Shown in pieces: positions 45,304 through 56,264 of a stretch of 64,000 bases of DNA (positions are counted from its first letter, which is position 1; the number at the start of each line of letters is the position of its first letter). Both the position numbers and the translations under genes were made by a program. Source of the stretch: Lactuca virosa (taxonomy: Eukaryota; Streptophyta; Magnoliopsida; Asterales; Asteraceae). The DNA lies in NCBI GenBank assembly GCA_928212115.1, contig CAKMRJ010005634.1:173817202-173881201 (forward strand). The letters are read 5' to 3'. The notes under the pieces were generated by a model. The model saw only the letters and a program-made list of their open reading frames with translations, ran no database searches and was not told the DNA's origin.

Positions 45304-47469
45304 CTAAATATGATTAAAATCTCAATCTAATCTTGTAGAATTGAAATGAAGTATGAATTCCTCTCCCTTAATTATAGCAAACCAACTTTTTCTACCCCTG
45401 CAACTTCACGAATTGAAACATTTTGTTTTCTATAATTAACATTGTTAAATTTCAATATTTACCATAATTAATTATGCTCCCACTAGCATAATAATTATTA
45501 TCTTACCAGCATAACACTTATGCTCCCACTAGCTTTGACATGTATTCAGAAATCAGCTGGACTTCTAGAAATCAACACTTTGTTGACTTTCTTACCAAAG
45601 TTCAGATTTCTGATACTAGATGCTTCGATAAAACTTTATCTAAGCTTCCCAAAATCATACGCCTTTCCTTAGATAGCTCACATGTGTGTCTAAACAATTA
45701 TGAAGAGGGATGTCGTAATCATAATGTTTAGACCTTTTGCCATTCTCACTAGTCCACGTTAGTGTGCCGGTTAACCACACACGCTCCACTAACGACTTTG
45801 AGAATGCAAATATCACAATTGCTATTTACTTAAAATCTACTTAGTGAAAGCGTTTCCTCATCATCATTTTCATGAATCGGAGAGAAACCTTATGACACTT
45901 AGATTTTATGGTGTATGTGTTCCTATCCATATGCATTTGTCAAAACCATAATCACAAGACAAGGTTAGTGACAAATTCAAACTCATATGGATTGAACTTG
46001 TTCAATCTTAATCTCTTGCCGCCTGGCAGCACAAGGGCCTACCATTGCTTCAGGTTGTTATGCAACCAATTGAGAACTCTCAGAACTCACATGCATAGTC
46101 AACTTTAACTGGAATGGGCACAGAAACAAGAATATGTCAACACGACAGGTCACAAACCTCAAGTCGTGTGCTAGTGTTTAACAATAGGTTTTTTCTTGAT
46201 TAGTTCTTGAAACTTGTCAAGATCTTTAAGACTCCCACTGACCTCTTGACATATATGATGCACTTTGTCAAGGAACATTACTTGACAAACAAATATTCAA
46301 GAGTTAGTGCAGACTCTTATCAAGACAAACACTTCACACAATTGGCCTTAGTTGGTCTTTGTTTTATCCAAAACATCACAACTTACCAATTTCAAATGTA
46401 CAAGAGTAGAAAACATTTTACTCTACATTTAACAAGTGTTATAAACCTTCTTTAAGATATGTCACTCAAGTTACAATTTTGGAGTATGACTCTAAGAATT
46501 GTTTTGGAACGAAGTATGACTCATCTTCTTGATTTAACCACTTCAACAACTCATGACTCCTCTTATTATCCATAAGAATGCACTAAGATGTCCTTAGAGG
46601 ATCAATTGTGATATGGTTTTATAATCATTAAGATGATCATAAAACATGATACTAAAGTACTCTCCCATCTTTTCAGATTTGAGAAACTTTTATCTCTCTG
46701 CCTAATTTGATTCTTCTCATTCATTCTGTCATACATTGAAACTTTTCCAATGTTTCAGAATTATACTTAAACTTGTAAGTATAACCATATTTACTAAACT
46801 TTAGTAAATCATGACGAACGGTCTTATCGATCTTTGTGGTGGACTTTGATCAGTGCACAAGAATGTGTACTCGATACCTTAGTCCTTCACTTGAATCACA
46901 TATACATGTGGTCGAGGAATTAGTCTTAATTTTTCCAAAGATGAAAATTCTCATTCATCATACAATACTACTTGCATGATTCCAAATTTCTATCAAATTT
47001 AAAACTTGGGTGATGAGAATCTTTCCTTATTTTGTAAATTTAGACACTACCACAAATGAAAGAATTGAATTCATATTTACAATATTGCTATAAACATACA
47101 AACATCCATTTTTTCATAAATGCCATTGCAAGGAGATATAAAACAAAACAAAATTTTATTTATAAAATGCGGAAAAAGAACTTTTCCTTACAATGCAATT
47201 ACAAGTGAAAAAACTATGCTATTACATATTTCCTAGCAATATATCATAACTCTAAGCAGCAGCTCAAAAATCCGATCTTCGAACCATGCGATTGAAATCC
47301 ATCTTCGCGATCAGATTCAGCATACTTCTTCCTTTAAGCTTCCTTCCCTTTGCATGATCCTTCCAAACATCAAAAGGCAACCTAGTCAGATAATGTATTA
47401 AGAATCAACAATTAGAAACTTAACAGAGATAGATAGTGTACTTACCTGAAGCAGAGTCAAACATTTTGT
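45302..47469 (-). pseudogene. Eroded copia pol in C4, 5' part
   Basis: Counterpart in reverse of C1 2331-3767 plus 5899-6410 without the S1 insertion. It includes the 36-nt hairpin at 45758-45793. Shared stops with C1 and C2 show that the damage is ancestral to all three. No protein can be called. Confidence 0.5.
45758..45793 (-). repeat. 36-nt hairpin with GGTTAACC core, pol copy (C4)
   Basis: Arms GTTAGTG and CACTAAC, perfect 7-bp pairing, same core as the C2 copies. Confidence 0.8.
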
Positions 47470-48162
47470 CTCTACTTTCTTTCAGATCTTTCAGGTAGTC
47501 AGGGCAGCTTCACTTCTAATGTCCCTTCTCTTGACAGTAAAAACATACAGACTCTTTGGGAATAGTACATGGAACTATCACATACTTAGCCTTTCTCTCT
47601 ACCATTTGGTCAACTGGGTTGACCATGGCCAATCCATTTCCATTGGGAAGAGAAAACTTTTCTGGACTTCCAATGTTACCATTGTTAATGTCCATGGAAG
47701 TTTGAGAAGTAGATCTTCCACCCAAATTTATTTTCCAGTGCGCCAAAACTTTGCTGATTCAGCAGCAACAAGCAAATAGGTAAGATCAATAAGGGTCATG
47801 TCGTGGTCTGTCACATAGTAGTCCTTAATTAACTCACTATATGACTCAGGAAGTGATTGAAGAACCCAGTCAACAGCCAACTTCCTTAAGACTTCGATAC
47901 CCAATACTCTCAGCCTGTCGATATGTGACTTCATCTCCAAGATGTAAGTACATACAGGCCTTCCATCTTCATGTTTCATTGCAAGTAGGGCTTGAGTGAC
48001 CTTGAATTTTTCAAGTCTTCGAGCTTCTGGGTTAGGGATAATAATTGGTGGAGGTGGAGGAAGAGAAGTATGATTTCCATGATCCAACCGTGGGACATCA
48101 TCTTCATTAGGAAAGCTTGTTCCAAGGGATTTGGGAAGACCATAGTTGTCTGAACCAGACAT
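47470..48162 (-). pseudogene. Copia gag in C4
   Basis: Starts MSGSDNYGLPKS at 48162 and stays open for 144 codons. A Pro-rich segment (LPPPPPIIIPNPEARRLEKF) is followed by the UBN2-type gag core: TQALLAMKHEDGRPVCTYIL, EMKSHIDRLRVLGIE, DWVLQSLPESYSELIKDYY, LTYLLVAAESA. A frameshift near 47735 leads to INLGGRSTSQTSMD, NPVDQMVERKAK and the CCHC knuckle start CFYCQEKGH. Two stops fall inside that knuckle, so only its first half is made. This is the Ty1/copia capsid-nucleocapsid gene. It is the reference for recognising the worse copies in C1 and C2. Confidence 0.88.
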
Positions 48163-48528
48163 CTACAATGGGAGAAATTCAAGTTAGTTAATTTAAGTCC
48201 TTAATATAACACCCAATATGAAATATTAAGGCTAGGACCCAACACAATATTTTATAACTTGGAAGAGGGATGTCGTAATCCAAGCTATAAAATATTTGAA
48301 GGTAGGCGAATGACGATTCACCAATTTCCACCATGAAAAACAAAATAAATTAGTAGGTTTTAATTGGATTGAAACTCCTAGATTCTTTTGAGATTCATTG
48401 AACTTTTTCAATGGCATGTTTAAATCTCGATTGTGCCCTCTCAAGTTTGTGACTGGGATGTCGAGGATCACAAACAAGGTGTGAATAACCATGCAAATTA
48501 ACTTCGTACCCTTAATTTTTATCACCTA

Positions 48529-48564
48529 ATCGATGTGCCGGTTAACCACACGCGCTCCACCAAT
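48529..48564 (-). repeat. 36-nt hairpin, leader copy 2 (C4)
   Basis: On the sense (minus) strand the arms are ATTGGTG and CATCGAT. They pair over 7 bp if two G-U wobbles are allowed, although the DNA arms no longer match perfectly. The core keeps GGTTAACC. Confidence 0.7.
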
Positions 48565-48609
48565 CTATGATAAATATTAAGTTACCCTTTTCCACTCTTA
48601 CCAGTCCAT

Positions 48610-48645
48610 GTTAGTGTGTCGGTTAACCACACACACTCCACCAAC
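48610..48645 (-). repeat. 36-nt hairpin, leader copy 1 (C4)
   Basis: Sense arms GTTGGTG and CACTAAC pair with one G-U wobble. Start lies 81 bp from its neighbour, exactly as in C2. Confidence 0.75.
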
Positions 48646-49591
48646 GACTTGGTAAGGTACAAAGTGTAATTTCATGGGTTAGCACCAAATTCACATTTTC
48701 CTAAAGTAACTAAGATTGGGAATTTATAAGTGTTTAGTTACTTTATATTTATCATTATACTTTTAATGAAGGGAGAATAAGAGTCCAATCCTACTCGTTC
48801 GGCTAACGACCCTCCACCAGTCAAGGAAGCGGTGGGTGAGAGTGGACACCCATTAAACTGTCATTTTATAGGCAGTTACCTTATACCCCCTTATAGAACG
48901 GCTTCGTGAATGATGCCTACTAACGGTAAGATTGACTTTTACTCTTATACATATATATAAATATTAAACCTATAATATTATAATAGTATAAGGGTTGAAC
49001 TTTAAACTATTTAAAGTTCTAAGGTTTGGAACTAAAGTATTCAAAAGTGTAACTTTACAAATTCCAAAACTTGAGGGAAAGTTTTGAACAATTCAAGAAC
49101 TTTTGGAATCTATAACATATGAGTTTAATATGACTTTTAGTGGAAGGACTCTTGAAAATCCATAACTTGAGGACAAGGTATGGATGTCTTAAAATAATTT
49201 ATGGAAAAAACTCTTCAAAAACATAACTCGTGAATTTTTAAAGACTCATTAACAAGAAAGACTTTTGGTTTTCCATAACTTGAGGAAAAGTTATGGAATC
49301 CATTAAAGGCCATTTAGATAATCTAATAAACAAACAAACATGTCAAGAAAAAACTATGATCTAGATTAAACTCATATGAACAAGGCAATTCAAATCAAAC
49401 AATTTTCTTGTAATTAGCCTAACCATTAAACTAATACAAAACATGAAACTTTTTGACAATTATATTTTGAATTGGATTAGAATGATCATTACCACATCAA
49501 AAACAGGTTTATAAGTTCAAAAACAGCTTAGGGTAATGATTCTAGTCCAATTCCAGCCTTAAAAGTCGAAAATATGCACTCTGGGCCTCCT

Positions 49592-49674
49592 ACTTGCCGA
49601 GTGTATGAACCTACTCGACGAGTAGGATGATTTTACTCTTGGACTCGGCGAGTTCCCCCGTGGACTCGGCGAGT
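49592..49674 (-). repeat. Two ACTCGNCGAGT-type pairs in C4 leader
   Basis: Motifs at 49592 (ACTTGCCGAGT) / 49613 and 49643 / 49664, both pairs exactly 21 bp apart, at the same place relative to the primer-binding site as in C2. Confidence 0.88.
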
Positions 49675-49743
49675 CCACAGTCCAGAAAGCCATTTTTCGA
49701 TTTTTTCAGCAATTGCATCAAGTATAATTGAAAACCAAGCCTA

Positions 49744-49756
49744 GGCTCTGATACCA
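49744..49756 (-). other. C4 primer-binding site, initiator tRNA-Met
   Basis: TGGTATCAGAGCC on the minus strand, one base from the 5' LTR, identical to C2. Confidence 0.93.
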
Positions 49757-49757
49757 C

Positions 49758-50568
49758 TGATGAGATTTGAGCATTCTAACGCTCCTATGGTGTGCATGCA
49801 ACCCTATGTGCCTTGGATCTATGTTTTCACTATTATACATGCAAATATAAAAAACTTCCAAAGCATCATCCTAACTAGCATATTATGGAGCAACTATACT
49901 ACAAAAGTCTAGTTTGATGATATACCTTTTGATAAAGCTTGAAGTCTTGAACCTTTAAGAGCTTAGCCCCAATAGTGTGGAAGCCTCAAATGGAATCACA
50001 AAAGCACCACTAACAAATGGAATAACTTGAGAAGAAGGTTACTTTGGTTCTCCCTATGAAATTGGCCCTTGCCCTCACTATGTGTATCCACTAGTCACTC
50101 CTTAGTGCCAATTTCATGAACTGTGGGATCCTTTATATAGTGTGGCTCATTAGGGTTACACTATGTAAACCCTAATATGCATGACTTTCCATTTCCTTCA
50201 TGATCTATGGGTTTTAACCTCCATGGAGTATCCATGGGTTACCACATGGGTTAAGCCTAACATGAAGGACAATGGATCACAAGCCCACATATATAAGAAT
50301 GAATGATTTACATAATCAATCCCATATATTTAATTAGTCTCTTTTGATCACAAAATTAATTCCAAATTAATTCTTGATCAATACTAATTAAATAATGTGA
50401 TTTCATATTAATATATTAGAACTTATAATATATTAATATAAATCATAAATAACCTTTTCTCACTTGTCTATCCAATTGTTCTGATGCCATGCAACCCAAA
50501 TGGACCATGCTACCCTCGGGTCGAGTACATACCAATAATAGTTATGGGCTTAGACATCTAATCCAACA
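49758..50568 (-). repeat. C4 5' LTR
   Basis: 811 bp, plus strand TGATGAGATTTGAGC...CTAATCCAACA. Close match to 40645-41452, with more differences than between the two C2 LTRs by eye. Confidence 0.9.
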
Positions 50569-50852
50569 ATTACGACCTGAGTCACGACAGACATGCGGAC
50601 CGAGCCCTGCCAGTGATGGTTAGGAGGACGTGTGATATAGGTGAGCATGCACAGACAACCGCCTGTCAGATGGTTGCAATGAGAGCTGCAGTTGAGCGCA
50701 CAGAGAGAATGACTCATGAGGTGGTTAGGAACTATCAGGTGAGGCAAGCAGCGTTGGAGGCCCGGCTACGAGCCACCAAGTATCTACGGGCCAGGCTTCA
50801 GGGTGCTTCCACCTCATCATCAGCACCACCAGATACTTCCCGCCGCAACTAG
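50569..50852 (+). pseudogene. G3 leader ORF, second part
   Basis: Continues the leader frame after C4: DLSHDRHADRALPVMVRR, ACQMVAMRAAVERTER, NYQVRQAALEARLRATKYLR, ending ASTSSSAPPDTSRRN and a stop at 50850-50852. The DRALPVMVRR part matches SVDRVLPILVRR in the G1 leader ORF. The regular Ala/Leu/Arg pattern suggests a helical, possibly coiled-coil C-terminal half. Together with the first part the protein would be roughly 215 residues. Function is unknown. Confidence 0.7.
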
Positions 50853-50930
50853 GATCAGCTTCATCCACTACCACTTTTGTTATGGTTCACTTTTATGTGC
50901 TACTTTATGTACGATCGACCTTATGCTTAA

Positions 50931-51473
50931 GTGATTACACTACTCATAAGGTCATTATGCAAGGTAAAGTTTGCAGCTTGCACGTTTGTCGACCAAGCAC
51001 TTTCGTGGTGGAATGGTCATGTGGAAGCTATGACACTCCCAGTAGCGAATGACATGCCATGGGAGGAGCTCAAGGAAATGTTGATGGCCGAGTACTGTCC
51101 CCATGGGGAGATACAGAAATTGGAGCAGGAGTTATGGAACCTCACAGTACAAAATTCAGATATCGAGACTTACATCTCAAGGTTCAGTGAACTAGCCGTT
51201 TTATGCCCGAGGATGATCACATCTGAAAGGAAGAAGATCGAGCGGTTCATTTGGGGATTAACTTCTCCAATTCAAGGAAATGTGATTGCAGCGAATCCGG
51301 AAACTTTTGACAGTGCAAAGAGGCTAGCCCAAAAACTCTACGACCATGGCAACAAGAAAGGAGCCAAAATCGCTGAAACTGAGGCCAAGAAGGAAGGGGA
51401 TAACAAGAAAACAAGGACAACAAACGAAAGGGGCGACAAAACCAGCGAAACTCCAAAAAGCAACAAACTGTAG
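50931..51473 (+). pseudogene. G3 gag capsid domain, N-terminus missing
   Basis: Gag starts abruptly: after unrelated residues the frame reads KVKFAACTFVDQALSWWNGH. It continues WEELKEMLMAEYCPHGEIQK, LEQELWNLTVQNSDIETYIS, ERFIWGLTSPIQGNV and a Lys-rich tail. Roughly the first 110 residues present in G1 (MPPRR to the KAFDG block) are absent, so a deletion of at least 300 bp has occurred near 50930-50950. It ends at a frame break near 51473. Compared with G1 the core motifs are in the same order. Confidence 0.85.
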
Positions 51474-51475
51474 CA

Positions 51476-52312
51476 GTCCACGCTGCTACCGCTCAAGTTG
51501 CACCAACACCGGTTGCTCCAGCCTCAACTGTGCAAACCACAACCAGGCAATACTCTGGAACACTACCAAAATGTAACAAATGCAGCTTTCACCACCATGG
51601 AGAGTGCAGAGAAATGCAGTGTACCAACTGCAACCACAAGGGGCACACTGCCCGGTACTGCAGATCTCAACCCCAGCAGAACCAACAACCAAACAACAAC
51701 AACAACAACAATGCCGGGGCCAACCATACTTGTTATGGATATGGAGGAACTACCCCTTTCAGACGCAGTTGCCCCAAAGCCAACAACCAAGGGGCAGGAG
51801 GATCGGCCAGGGTCGTGACTTTGGGTTAAGGAGAGGCAGTGCAAGACCCGACGATTGTTACTGGTACGTTTCCCCTCAACAACACTTACGCATGCATTTT
51901 ATTTGATAGTGGAGCTGAGCGGAATTTCGTGAGTAATAAATTCAAACACTTACTAAACCAACAACCCCAGAAGTTAAGCGAAGCCTTCACGGTGGATATG
52001 GCTAATGGGAAAACCGAAACAACAAAAGATATATACATAGGTTGCACTCTCACGTTAAATAATCATTCATTTCCAATCAACTTGATGCCAGTAGATATTA
52101 GGAGCTTTGATGTGATTGTAGGAATGGATTGGTTAAGCCCCCACCATGCCGACATTATGTGTCACGAGAAGCCCGTTCGCATTCACCTCCCCAACCACGA
52201 AACCCTAATAATCTACGGTGATAAACCTGGCGCCAATCTTCGTCTTATCTCATGTATTAAGGCACAAAAATACATGTACAAAAGAATTATGCCTTCCTCG
52301 CTCAGGTTGTAG
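51476..52312 (+). pseudogene. G3 nucleocapsid and aspartic protease
   Basis: Has CNKCSFHHHGECREMQC and a good CCHC knuckle CTNCNHKGHTARYC, then an Asn/Gln-rich linker (QNQQPNNNNNNNAG). A ruined second knuckle follows (CYGYGGTTPFRRSC, with the second Cys and the His changed). After a stop at 51827-51829 the protease follows: YACILFDSGAERNFVS (D-S-G active site) and SFDVIVGMDWLSPHHADIMC. The frame is lost again near 52260-52310. The knuckle would bind element RNA. Confidence 0.87.
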
Positions 52313-52317
52313 ATAAG

Positions 52318-52760
52318 GCAAAGGAGGAAATAAACATCAAAGATATTCCAGTGGCATGTGATTTTCCAGATGTGTTTCCTAAAGACCTTCCGGGAATACC
52401 CCCAGAAAGACAGGTCGAATTCAAAATTGACCTAATACCTGGAGCCACATCAATTGCCAAATCACCCTATAGGTTAGCCCCTGCTGAAATGCAAGAATTA
52501 TCAAGCCAGCTAAGTGAACTTCTGGATAAAGGATTCATCAGGCCAAGTTTCTCGCCTTGGGGAGCTCCGGTCTTGTTTGTCAAGAAGAAGGACGAATCCT
52601 TTAGAATGTGCATCGACTATCGGGAGTTGAACAAACTCACTATTAAAAACCGATATCCACTCCCTCAGATTGATGATCTATTTGACCAGCTTCAAGGAGC
52701 TAGTTACTTCTCCAAAGTAGATCTAAGATCCGGTTATCATCAGCTCCGAGTCCGAGAAGA
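52318..52760 (+). pseudogene. G3 reverse transcriptase, N-terminal part
   Basis: Reads ACDFPDVFPKDLPGIPPE, KIDLIPGATSIAKSPYRLAP, GFIRPSFSPWGAPVLFVKKK, FRMCIDYRELNKLTIKNRYP and FSKVDLRSGYHQLRVREE. It is uninterrupted to the S2 solo LTR, unlike G1, which has two stops here. RT resumes at 54170 with the duplicated GGATA. Confidence 0.92.
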
Positions 52761-52765
52761 GTATA

Positions 52766-54169
52766 TGATATGTGCATATTTAGATATATATTTTGTGTAG
52801 GATTTTAATACTTTTTGGCTATTTTATTGAAATTATCGAACAAAAGATACTTAATTATGTTTAAATTATATTTTCAGCCTAAAAGACATGCTCGGAAGCA
52901 AAAGGAAGCGGAAAATGCAATCGGGAGCTCGGGGATTGAAGAAATAAGAAAAAGAGTCAAAATCCTAAAGAACTCGACAAGTTAGATGCCTACTCGACGA
53001 GTCCACACGTACATTCGCGAAGTAATAGAAGTCCTTGCCGTACACGGATTTTTAATGAGGGACTCGGTGATTCGGTTATTGGACTCGACGAGTAGCCTCT
53101 GTTTTTCAGAAATCTATAAATAGGAGTCAATTGCCCGAAACTATAGACTTCTCTGGAACCCTTGGGGATTAAATTGTGACTGGAGGTGCAGCTGGAGCTC
53201 TGGAACTCGTGGAACAACCCTAGCTTTCAATTTTGAGAAGACCAAAGGCAATTTAAGTTTACTCTTTACTTAATCTTTTGTTTGAACTACGTGTGAACTA
53301 TTAGATCTCGTTTTTGAGCTACATTCTGCTGTAATCATGAGCTAAAACTCATATCTTCTGTTTATGGTAGATGAATTTACGACTATGGTTTGATTTTGTG
53401 GTTGGATTAATTGAATTTGGTGAGTTTTGTTTTGTTAAGCTTGTTGTAGAACCTTATGTGTTAACAACAACTATTTTATGTTAATTAACAAGTATATTAA
53501 GTTGCATGAACATCTCTTAATTGCTTATCTCATATAATTTATGTGAAAACATTGTTATGTGCATAGGAATAGCGAACGTGAAACTAGGGCTAACTAGAAA
53601 ATAGGTAAGTTAATGTGTGAACTTGTGTGACAAACCATCAACAAGAGGTTAATTAAATTAGTAATTTGATTAGCTAACTACAACTCTTACTTAATCCGAA
53701 TCATAAAACTAGGAAATTTATTAGTTTAATCACTTGATCACTGCTTGAATTAATTTGTTTTCTAAGGATTAGTAATAGCGAACGTGGACCTAATCACATT
53801 AATCGGTAGCCAATAACAATTAATCCATTGCACTTGCCATAAAATCAACCATAGGCGTAAAGGAATCGAACCTAAACTGAAGTCTCCTTTAATATTGAAT
53901 TTAGTCGCTTTTTATTTGATTTAGCTGTTAATTGCTTTGTTTAAGTGTTAGATAAGTGTTTAAGTTTCTAGTCTTGCAAAACTAGATAAAACCTCTTTTC
54001 TTTTATTAATTGTTTTTTTAGATAACTTACTAGTTAGTTTATTTACCGTTCCCTGTGTTCGATACCCTGCTTGCTTAATTATACCACCAATTGATAGGTA
54101 CACTGCCTTTTGTGTGTCTAAATCATATTTAAAAAGTAGGATTAAAACTAGTGAAATAAACACACATCA
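52766..54169 (+). mobile_element. Solo LTR S2 in G3 RT
   Basis: 1404 bp, TGATATGTGCATATT...AAACACACATCA, with target duplication GGATA at 54170-54174 and a mutated GTATA at 52761-52765. It carries two ACTCGNCGAGT-like pairs (52972/52992 and 53062/53083). Near its end is a CCGTTCCCTGTGTTCGATAC segment like those in plant Athila/Tat LTRs, which is my tentative family guess. The orientation is given by that similarity and is not certain. No internal region is present. Confidence 0.82.
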
Positions 54170-55085
54170 GGATATTCCAAAAACTGCTTTCCGAACTCGA
54201 TACAACCATTTTGAATTCGTTGTTATACCCTTCGGTCTGAAAATGCCCCCGCAACATTTATGGACCTCATGAACCGAGTCTGCCGCCCTTTCATCGATAA
54301 CTTCGTAATCGTCTTCATCGATGATATTCTCGTATACTCTCGAAGTAAGGAGGAGCACGGTCAGCACCTCCGTCAGATCTTGGAAACTCTAAGAGATGAA
54401 AAGCTTTATGCAAAACTCTCCAAATGCAAGTTCTGGATTCGCACTGTGAACTTCTTGGGTCATGTAGTCAGTAAGGAGAGCATCCATGTGGCTCCTTCCA
54501 AGATCAAGGCTATTGAAGGTTGGGCGATTCCAAAGACACCAACAGAAATCCGACAATAATTGGGTCTCGCAGGCTACTACCGAAGATTTATTCAGAACTT
54601 CTCCAAGATAGCCAAGCCCCTCACCACTCTAACACAAAAAGGCGTACCCTTCAACTGGACGGACAAACAAGAAGCTGCCTTCCAAACCTTGAAGCGAGCC
54701 CTCTATAGTGCTCCGGTGTTATCCTTACCAGAGGGAACCGAGGACTTCGTAGTATATTGCGATGCTTCGAACCAAGGGTTAGGTTGTGTCCTTATGCAGC
54801 GTGGAAAGGTGATAGCTTACGCGTCCAGGCAATTGAAGACGCATGAAGTAAATTACACCACCCATGATCTCGAGCTAGGAGTTGTGGTCTTCGCCCTAAA
54901 GATTTGGAGGAACTACCTCTATGGTACAAAGTGCACCTTCTTCACGGACCACAAAAGCCTCCAGCACATTCTAAATCAAAAGGAGCTAAACGTGAGGCAT
55001 CGAATATGGGTTGAGTTGTAAAATGATTATGAATGCGAGATCAAGTACCACCCGAGCAAGGCTAATGTGGTAGCCAATGCCCTGA
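54170..55085 (+). pseudogene. G3 reverse transcriptase C-terminal part and RNase H
   Basis: RT continues with PKTAFRTRYNHFEFVVIPFG, FMDLMNRVCRPF, the catalytic FIDDILVYSRSKEEHG and SKCKFWIRTVNFLGHVVSKE. A stop follows TPTEIRQ (about 54557). RNase H has all expected acidic residues: FVVYCDASNQGLGCVLMQ, THDLELGVVVFALKIWR, TFFTDHKSLQHILNQ. A second stop falls after IWVEL (55019-55021), before NDYECEIKYHPSKAN. The unit copies RNA into DNA and degrades the template in the particle. A one-base slip near 54240 breaks the frame between FGLKN and the catalytic box. Confidence 0.9.
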
Positions 55086-56259
55086 GCAGGAAAGAATACC
55101 CAGGTCGCCGGGTGAAAACTTTATCGATAACCATCCACTCTCATATAACTTCTCAAATCAAGGAAGCACAATTGGAGGCATTGAAGCCGGAGAATGCCGC
55201 TAATGAATCACTGCATGGGATGGAGAAGAATCTAGAAGTCAAGGGAGACGGAGTTTACTACTTAATGGAACGTATCTGGATCCCAAAATATGGAGGATTC
55301 AGCGATGTAGTCATGAACGAAGCGCACAAAACACGATACTCCGTCCATCCAGGATCCGATAAGATGTACCTGGACATTAAACAACCTTATTGGTGGCCGA
55401 ACATGAAAGCAGAAATTTCCACTTACGTGGGCAAGTGTCTTACTTGTGCCAAGGTTAAAGTGGAATATCAAAAGCCCTCGGGATTGTTACAACAGCCACT
55501 AATACCCGAGTGGAAATGGGAAAGGATCACCATGGATTTCATAACCAAATTACCTAAGACAACGGACGGATTGGATGCTATCTAGGTTATCGTCGATAGA
55601 CTAACTAAATCCGCCCATTTCCTACCAATAAAGGAAACGTATAAAATTGAGAGGCTAACACGAATCTATATAAAAGAAATTGTGAGACTCCATGGAGTGC
55701 CGATATCTATTATCTCGGATCGAGATAGTAGATTTACTTCACGATTTTGGCAGTCGCTCCAGAAGGCAATGGGAACACAACTAGATATGAGCACTGCTTA
55801 CCTCCCTCAAACTAACGGCCAAAGCGAGCAAACCATTTAAATGCTTGAAGATATGCTCCGAGCCTGTGTGATCGATTTTGGCAAATCATGGGATACCCAC
55901 TTGCCCTTAATCGAATTCTCGTACAATAACAGTTATCACACGAGCATTAAGGTTGCTCCTTTTGAGGGCTTGTATGGTCGCAAATGTAGATCGCCTCTTT
56001 GCTAGGATGAGGTGGGAGACACCCAGTTGGCGAGAGGGCAAACACCGAACAACACTCTTACAGGACCCGAGATCATTCGGGAAACGACGGAAAAAATAAT
56101 TCGAATCAAGGCACGACTCCAAGCATCCCGAGACCGACAAAACAGCTATGTCGATAAACGAAGGAAGCCTCTAGAATTTTAGGTCGGAGATCGGGTGCTG
56201 TTAAAGGTCTCTCCCTGGAAGGGGATGATCCGTTTTGGGAAGCGGGGAAAACTAAATCC
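55086..56259 (+). pseudogene. G3 integrase
   Basis: Starts after the ALSRKE linker. The zinc-binding domain has its H...H pair in HKTRYSVHPGSDKMY and its C-C pair in CLTCAKVK. The core has ERITMDFITKLPKT (first Asp), IISDRDSRFTSRFWQ (second Asp), and GQSEQTI.MLEDML with the Glu. The tail includes EFSYNNSYHTSI and LLKVSPWKGMIRFGKRGKLNP. Stops fall after GLDAI, inside EQTI., in SPLC. and in PLEF. . Several stand where Trp or Gln is usual. It is interrupted at the GPY/F-type region by S3. The enzyme would insert the cDNA in the nucleus. Confidence 0.9.
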
Positions 56260-56264
56260 ATGAT

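Larger units (their letters stand above)
48163..49743 (-). other. C4 5' leader
   Basis: About 1.6 kb between primer-binding site and gag with no ORF. It holds the two hairpins (48529-48564, 48610-48645) and two palindrome pairs (49592-49674). A leader of this length leaves room for packaging signals. Confidence 0.75.
40645..50568 (-). mobile_element. Complete-length copia element C4
   Basis: A minus-strand element: 5' LTR 50568-49758, primer-binding site, leader with two hairpins and palindrome pairs, gag from 48162, eroded pol, purine tract near 41453-41465, 3' LTR 41452-40645. It contains a later ~2 kb DNA transposon. The target duplication is imperfect: ACTAT on the left against ATTAC on the right, with the LTR edge slightly damaged. 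It splits the G3 leader ORF. Same family as C1 and C2, and the best preserved gag of the three. Confidence 0.88.
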
